Source: Chrysomallon squamiferum (taxonomy: Eukaryota > Mollusca > Gastropoda > Neomphalida > Peltospiridae). From it: a stretch of DNA of 10,000 nucleotides. Each line of letters opens with the position of its first letter. The first letter of the stretch is position 1. Positions 6,045 through 10,000 of this stretch are shown in pieces. The stretch is from positions 30,709,527-30,719,526 of the forward strand of contig CM022672.1 in assembly GCA_012295275.1 (NCBI GenBank), read 5' to 3'. The position numbers were made by a program, and so were the translations under genes. The notes below the pieces were generated by a model. The model worked only from the letters and a program-made list of their open reading frames with translations. It was not told where the DNA came from and searched no databases.

Positions 6045-6162
6045 AAATAAATAAATAATAATAATAATAAATAGTAGTAGTAATAGTAGTAGTGGTAGTA
6101 GTAGTAGTGGTAGTAGTAGTAGTAGTAACAACAACAAGCAGAAGAAGAAGAAGAAGAAGAAA
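6045..6162. repeat. Compound AAT-AGT-AAC-GAA trinucleotide tract
   Basis: AAAT/AAT units (6045-6071), AGT units with occasional AAT and GGT variants (about 6072-6126), a short AAC run (6126-6136) and a GAA run (about 6140-6162). Four trinucleotide classes in 118 bases. Confidence 0.95.
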
Positions 6163-6190
6163 AATGAATTAATCATTCAAAAGTGGAGCA

Positions 6191-6867
6191 GTACAAATAT
6201 TCATTCATTCATAAATTCTGTAATACAAATATTCACCTATTCGTAAATTGTGTAATTCAAATATTCGTAAATATACAGTACAAATATTCATTCATTTCCA
6301 AATTCTGTATTACAAATATTCAAACATTAGTACAAACATTCATTCATTTGAAAACAAATATTAATTCATTCAGTAAATTATGTAGTAAAAATCATTCATA
6401 AGTATATACTACAGATATTCACCCATTAGTAAATTCTTCAGCACAAATATTCGTAAATATAAAGTATAAATATTCATCTATTCCTAAAATTTATATTACA
6501 AATTTTCGTAATATATATAATAAATATTCATTCATTCGTAAATTCCGTAATACAAATATTCGTATATATATATATATCATATTCCTCTTTTCTAAATTCT
6601 ATATTAAATTCGTAAATATATAGTATAAAAATATTCATCCACTCCGTAATACAAAAATTCGTATATGTATATATATATATATATATCGTATTCCTCTATT
6701 CGTAAATTATATATATATATAGTACCAGTATTCACCGATTCGTAAATTCAGTAGCACAAGTATTCGTAAATATATAGTACAAATATTCACCCATTCGTGA
6801 TTTCTGTAACACAATTATTCACCGATTCGTGAATTCTCTAGTACAAATATTCATTCATTCGTGAGTA
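6191..6867 (+). repeat. Diverged tandem array with alternating 32- and 23-bp subunits
   Basis: About 25 copies of a TACAAATATTC core recur across 677 bases. Measured from core to core the spacing is mostly 32 or 23 bases. Examples of 32 are 6192-6224-6256, 6279-6311, 6410-6442, 6465-6497, 6519-6551 and the last three copies; examples of 23 are 6256-6279, 6442-6465, and the step to the core at 6778. The long subunit carries ATTCATTCATTCGTAAATTC followed by TGTA; the short one carries CGTAAATATATAGTA. Some copies have swollen TATATA runs (6563-6577, 6669-6686, 6706-6720). The alternation implies a composite unit of roughly 55 bases. The 72-codon frame over its left end is an artefact. Confidence 0.88.
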
Positions 6868-6870
6868 CAA

Positions 6871-6945
6871 ATGGCGGCCACAGAACGCGGGGCTTGTGAT
6901 GGTCAACAGTTTCAATCGATTCCATCTGGCAGGACAGAATTTTAA
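6871..6945 (+). CDS. Short hypothetical ORF starting ATGGCGGCC
   Basis: An ATG with G at +4, immediately right of the tandem array, opens 24 codons: MAATERGACDGQQFQSIPSG then RTEF and TAA. Composition is protein-like and the DNA is markedly GC-richer than its surroundings. The frame resumes after the TAA with SVSPTTSHTYTM, up to the donor-like site at 6983. It could be a 5' coding exon with a mutation, an upstream ORF in a leader, or chance. No family recognised. Confidence 0.2.
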   Translation: MAATERGACDGQQFQSIPSGRTEF

Positions 6946-6978
6946 AGTGTGTCTCCAACGACATCGCACACGTACACG

Positions 6979-7022
6979 ATGGGTGAGTTAATGATCTGCT
7001 ATGGGTCAGTTAATGATCTGCT
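6979..7022 (+). repeat. 22-bp tandem duplication
   Basis: Two adjacent 22-base copies, 6979-7000 and 7001-7022, each beginning ATGGGT and ending GATCTGCT, with a single difference: G at 6985 versus C at 7007. That one change turns the splice-donor-like GTGAGT of copy 1 into GTCAGT in copy 2. Confidence 0.95.
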
Positions 7023-7043
7023 GTGCTGTGTTTTAACCTGCAG
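6983..7043 (+). other. Possible 61-base mini-intron
   Basis: GG followed by GTGAGT (from 6983) is a near-ideal 5' splice site. TTTTAAC then CTGCAG (ending 7043) gives a branch-point-like word and a CAG acceptor. Removal would join a frame reading SVSPTTSHTYTM to DVVDGVVFETIRTM before TAG. The unspliced frame is also open for a while. Sixty-one bases is at the lower limit for animal introns and the acceptor has a weak pyrimidine tract, so this is speculative. Confidence 0.18.
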
Positions 7044-7045
7044 AT

Positions 7046-7260
7046 GTCGTCGATGGTGTTGTGTTTGAGACAATCAGGACGATGTAGAAACGGAGCGAGA
7101 GATTGCAGAAGGATGGAAAGATAGAGATAGTTTTTTTTTGTTATGTGTGTGTGTTGGTCTACCAACAGCGCATAGTCGAAGTGATGTTAAAAATATAGAG
7201 AATGTGGGAAGATAAATTTTGTGACAGTAAGAATTGTTACAACACCATGACGTCGACGAC
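7046..7260. repeat. Inverted repeat with 17/22-bp arms
   Basis: The left arm (7046-7062) reads GTCGTCGA then TGGTGTTGT. The right arm (7239-7260), on the minus strand, reads GTCGTCGA, then an extra CGTCA, then TGGTGTTGT. All 17 shared positions match. The 176-base spacer is unique and contains no frame of note, but has a TGTTGGT/ACCAACA palindrome at 7152-7167. No target duplication was found, so a transposon is not claimed. Confidence 0.6.
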
Positions 7261-7610
7261 AACAACTACAGTATAACGTGAACAGAACAAAAGTGACAAC
7301 GATGGCAAAATAACAACACAGCGACAATTATAATGAAGAAGCAACATTAACAACAACAGCAGCAGCAACAACAACAACAATAACAACAGTAATAGCGATA
7401 CAAGAAAAAAGAACTACAACAATAATCAAAACAGCATCATAATAACAACAGCAGGAGCAATAACAACAACGACAACGACAACAGCAACAACAACAACAAC
7501 AATAATAATACCTGATACAGGAAAAAATAACTATATCCATAACAACAATGATGAAAACGGCAACATAAGAACAACAATAATAACAAACAGCAACAACAAC
7601 GACAACAAAG
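7261..7610. repeat. Degenerate CAA/AAC-rich trinucleotide sea
   Basis: About 350 bases dominated by AACAAC, CAGCAG, AATAAT and GACAAC words with frequent single-base breaks. Purer patches lie near 7349-7388 and 7482-7510. The Cys/Val/Ala-rich minus-strand frame across it is a repeat artefact. It resembles the trinucleotide tracts at 3721-3876 and 4766-4831 in kind. Confidence 0.92.
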
Positions 7611-7930
7611 AAGAAATCATACTATATATATTTAATAGTTAATAACCGTGGTATTTAATTTCACCACCCAAACACATAAAATTACAACGTTCTACAAGTA
7701 AAGTTTGTACTTCAAAACCATATTTATTCTTATATAATCACTGGGACTTATGTAAATTTATTAAAATTTTATTTTAATTTTATTTTATTATTTAAAAAAA
7801 AAAAAAAAATCCATATTCCTCGTAGTTCGTATAGCTAATACACTTTGATACTACGCGGTGCCTTTAAGACTCAGTCTGGCTGGATTATTGATCGGAATTT
7901 GTTTCTTGCTTTTTATGTCTGTCTTCCTTT
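7611..7930. other. AT-rich unique sequence with poly-A
   Basis: Contains T/A-rich words, a 16-base poly-A at 7794-7809 and a short, slightly GC-richer patch (7840-7900). No gene, tRNA or transposon end is supported. Confidence 0.5.
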
Positions 7931-8122
7931 AGGCAGTAATGATTTTATTTATTAATTATTTATTTGTTTGCTTGCTTGTTTGTTTGTTTGTTTAGTTATG
8001 CATTTCTTTCTTTCTTTCTGTGTTTTTTTCATTTGTTTTCTTTTTTTCTTTCTGTGTTTATTTATTTATATATTTGTTCGTTTGTTTGTTTGCTAATTTA
8101 TTTATTTATTTATTTATTTATT
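7931..8122. repeat. TTTA/TTTG/TTTC tetranucleotide block
   Basis: A series of short tetranucleotide runs: TTTA, TTTG (with TTGC variants, 7963-7995), TTTC (8004-8019), TTTG again (8072-8093) and a purer TTTA run (8097-8122). The Phe/Leu-rich frame of 61 codons is an artefact. Confidence 0.93.
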
Positions 8123-8454
8123 CCCTTTTTGCTGTACTGGTCTCTATAGTCATTAATAAAATTATATTAACTTCTGTTTAACATTTCTCGTAAATTTATT
8201 TTTAATCAGTTTTATGATATAGCATTTGGTGTTCACGTAATAAAAAAAAATAGTAATAATAAAATAAAATAAAATAAGAAAAAAAAAGAAGAAAAAAAAC
8301 AATTTCTATAATAGAATAAATTCTTGTCAGCTTTAACAATTTAATTTCCTGAATTTAATAACCGTACAGTAGTTATAAATATATCAACTCCAGTTTATTC
8401 TGAGTTCATGCAGAGAATAAACAAAATGAACTGATGGGGGAAAAAATTAAAGTG
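8123..8454. other. AT-rich unique sequence with A-rich run and overlapping hairpins
   Basis: Holds an AAAAT/AAAG-rich stretch (about 8240-8301) and the hairpin at 8393-8422. Otherwise no gene or repeat is seen. Confidence 0.5.
8393..8422. other. 9-bp hairpin overlapping a second 7-bp hairpin
   Basis: GTTTATTCT (8393-8401) pairs exactly with AGAATAAAC (8414-8422) over a 12-base loop. AGTTCAT (8403-8409) inside that loop can instead pair with ATGAACT (8426-8432). The two folds are interleaved. No gene context supports a function. Confidence 0.6.
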
Positions 8455-8604
8455 TGGGCAGATGGGTGGATGAATGAAGAAATGAATGACTAAATGAACG
8501 AATTAATAGCTGAGAGAATGAAAGAGTAATTTAGTGGATGAATAAACATATGAGTGAATATATTGATGTACAAATGAATAAAAGGATGGACTGATGACGT
8601 CTCA
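8455..8604. repeat. Degenerate ATGA/GGAT tetranucleotide tract
   Basis: GATGGGTGGATGAATGAAG-type words recur with many interruptions, the worn remains of an ATGA array. A TGACGTC word lies at its right end. Confidence 0.82.
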
Positions 8605-8730
8605 AAATAAATTAGTATAAATCTTTTTACAGATGTTTGTGATGAACGAAAATAAATCCGCTGCCGATATTTATTTCTTGCAGCAAGTATTCTTTTTTTT
8701 TCATCTATCTAGAAACTTAAATAAATTAAT

Positions 8731-8787
8731 AACAATAATAATAATAAATAAATAAATAAATAAATAATTAATTAAATAAATATAAAT

Positions 8788-8840
<53 letters not shown>
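8731..8840. repeat. AAT-AAAT-AAT compound microsatellite
   Basis: A short AAT run, an AAAT run (about 8745-8766), degenerate AAAT/AATT units and then about 16 uninterrupted TAA units (8792-8840). Confidence 0.96.
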
Positions 8841-9253
<413 letters not shown>

Positions 9254-9272
9254 GGTTTTTCATACATTTTGT

Positions 9273-9297
9273 TTTTCTGTTAGTTAAAAACAGAAAA
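9273..9297. other. Perfect 9-bp hairpin
   Basis: TTTTCTGTT (9273-9281) and AACAGAAAA (9289-9297) are exact reverse complements around a seven-base loop. An AATAAA lies 15 bases downstream (9312-9317). A role in 3'-end formation is possible but unsupported. Confidence 0.65.
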
Positions 9298-9380
9298 GTG
9301 GTAGCATTTCCAATAAAACTGTCTTATTCAAGAGCATCCTAGCACAGTGCATGTCATTATTTGTGCAGTTCTGTTGTAGC

Positions 9381-9422
9381 TGTTGATGTTGGTGTTGTTG
9401 TCGTCGTCGTCGTTGTTGTTGT
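9381..9422. repeat. GTT/GTC trinucleotide tract
   Basis: GTT and GAT/GGT units, four GTC units (about 9399-9411) and GTT again. This is the complementary class of the CAA/GAC tracts seen at 7261-7610. Confidence 0.9.
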
Positions 9423-9496
9423 AATTGTGTTTTTAAAATAAAGGTTTAACAGGCAAATACGTCATGATGACAACAAATTATTAACCCTCTGTTTCA

Positions 9497-9518
9497 GGGG
9501 CTACTGGGGGTGGGGGGG
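9497..9518 (+). other. G-rich run, possible G-quadruplex
   Basis: Runs of 4, 5 and 7 G residues separated by CTACT and a single T. The last run can supply two G-tracts, so four tracts of three G are available. It stands out in an otherwise AT-rich neighbourhood. Confidence 0.55.
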
Positions 9519-9833
9519 CACCACCGATCAATACGAAAGTCTGAGAAATCGTGAATATAAAACACAAACCCTAAAAAGTACTGAAACATTAAACTTCAGT
9601 ACACGTAACAACTATAACAACACAGTAACATAATAATGTAAGAACAATACACAGACATGAAAACAATGTAAACAAAAGTCATGCAATATACGTAAATACA
9701 CACAACATACACTAATATTGAACTCCAATCTCTCCCATCTCTGTTTGGCTTTCTGTCTAAGTCGGGTTAAATTTGTTATTTTAGGATGGTTATGGATGCA
9801 ATCGTAAAATTTACTCTTGCCTTGATGGAAAGT
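9519..9833. other. AT-rich unique sequence with one hairpin
   Basis: Contains an 8-bp perfect hairpin, GTACTGAA (9578-9585) with TTCAGTAC (9595-9602) around nine bases, and scattered ACAC/AACA words. No gene or mobile element is recognisable. Confidence 0.5.
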
Positions 9834-9905
9834 GGGTTGAGAGAGGGTTGAGACAGGGTTGAGAGAGGGTTGAGAGAGGGTTGAGAAAGGGTTGAGAGAG
9901 GGTTG
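9834..9905 (+). repeat. 11-bp minisatellite, about 6.5 copies
   Basis: The unit is GGGTTGAGAGA. Copies start at 9834, 9845, 9856, 9867, 9878 and 9889, with a partial copy (GGGTTG) at 9900. Copy 2 has ACA and copy 5 has AAA at the end; the others are identical. This near-identity makes it younger than the other minisatellites here. The regularly spaced GGG runs could support a long-loop G-quadruplex. Confidence 0.97.
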
Positions 9906-9963
9906 TCGTTGATCAAATAGTGGATAACTTTATATTACCTAGAGGTAACGTTTCAAGTGAGAA

Positions 9964-10000
9964 ATGGCGGCAAGTTCATATTCAGTGATTTTTTTGTTTT
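9964..10000 (+). CDS. Possible start of a coding sequence running off the window
   Basis: An ATG at 9964 has G at -3 and G at +4, a good Kozak context, and reads MAASSYSVIFLF to the window edge with no stop. Upstream DNA is AT-rich with no clear promoter. Twelve codons cannot distinguish a gene from chance, and the T-rich end may be the start of another low-complexity run. Confidence 0.15.
   Translation, partial: MAASSYSVIFLF

Noticed and set aside
7328-7540. Cys/Val/Ala-rich minus-strand frame
   Set aside because: Derived from degenerate CAA/CAG trinucleotides.
9834-9905. Telomere-like GGGTT repeat
   Set aside because: The unit is 11 bases (GGGTTGAGAGA), not TTAGGG or a known animal telomere variant.

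Overview
This window looks like non-coding nuclear DNA from an animal. It is very AT-rich and dense with simple repeats: (CA)n, (TC)n, (TA)n, (CTGT)n, (CTAT)n, (AAAT)n and almost every kind of trinucleotide tract. I found no operon structure, no bacterial or phage-like gene and no convincing long reading frame. The repeat style (long CTGT/CTAT/TC arrays, compound CA-TA-TATG tracts, AAC/ATC/TAC trinucleotide seas, many poly-A/T tracts) fits a large repeat-rich invertebrate genome. A mollusc, possibly a cephalopod such as an octopus, is my guess. That guess rests on general character, not on a gene. All long reading frames in the window are translations of microsatellites (poly-Glu/Lys/Phe, poly-Asn/Leu, Ser-Leu, Thr-His, Tyr-Ile) and are not reported as genes.

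Layout. 1-150: degenerate CA/ACAT repeat. 151-378: a possible tRNA-derived SINE on the minus strand, with a B-box match. 387-631: CTGT and CA/TA tracts. 808-845: an interrupted poly-T, then about 590 bases of higher-complexity DNA (846-1437). The minus strand of that stretch holds two short, protein-like open segments that could be a decayed retrocopy whose poly-A tail is the poly-T. 1438-2815: TTC, CAT, CTGT, CTAT and TC arrays. 2816-3876: unique AT-rich DNA with AAAT, a 16-bp minisatellite, poly-T and an AAT/ATC/TAC compound tract. 3877-4212: the best-defined element of the window, a 336-bp non-autonomous transposon with 23-bp terminal inverted repeats ending in CAG/CTG and a TA target duplication, typical of pogo/Tigger-type Tc1-mariner elements. 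It sits inside a TAC microsatellite. 4213-4428: TAC repeats with a 91-bp duplication and a poly-A.

4429-6190: mostly unique AT-rich DNA with a CRE palindrome, a hairpin, an approximately 155-bp imperfect duplication, a CA/TG/TATG compound block with inverted TG and CA arms, a possible small terminal exon behind a good 3' splice site, and AGT/AAG tracts. 6191-6867: a diverged tandem array with alternating 32- and 23-bp subunits. 6868-7260: the most gene-like short stretch, with an ATGGCGGCC start, a GTGAGT donor, a 22-bp duplication, an acceptor 61 bases downstream and an inverted repeat. 7261-7610: CAA-rich sea. 7611-8840: AT-rich DNA with TTTN, ATGA, AAAT and AAT tracts. 8841-9090: unique DNA with four TGACG cores and a TATAAATA. 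9091-9253: TC/TA/CATA/GT compound tract. 9254-10000: unique DNA with a hairpin, a possible G-quadruplex, an 11-bp minisatellite (9834-9905) and, at the right edge, an ATGGCGGCA in good Kozak context that stays open to the window end.

No working gene pathway can be described. The window is best read as intergenic or intronic DNA shaped by microsatellite growth and small transposon insertions. Functional suggestions (exon, promoter, intron) are inferences and are marked as such.
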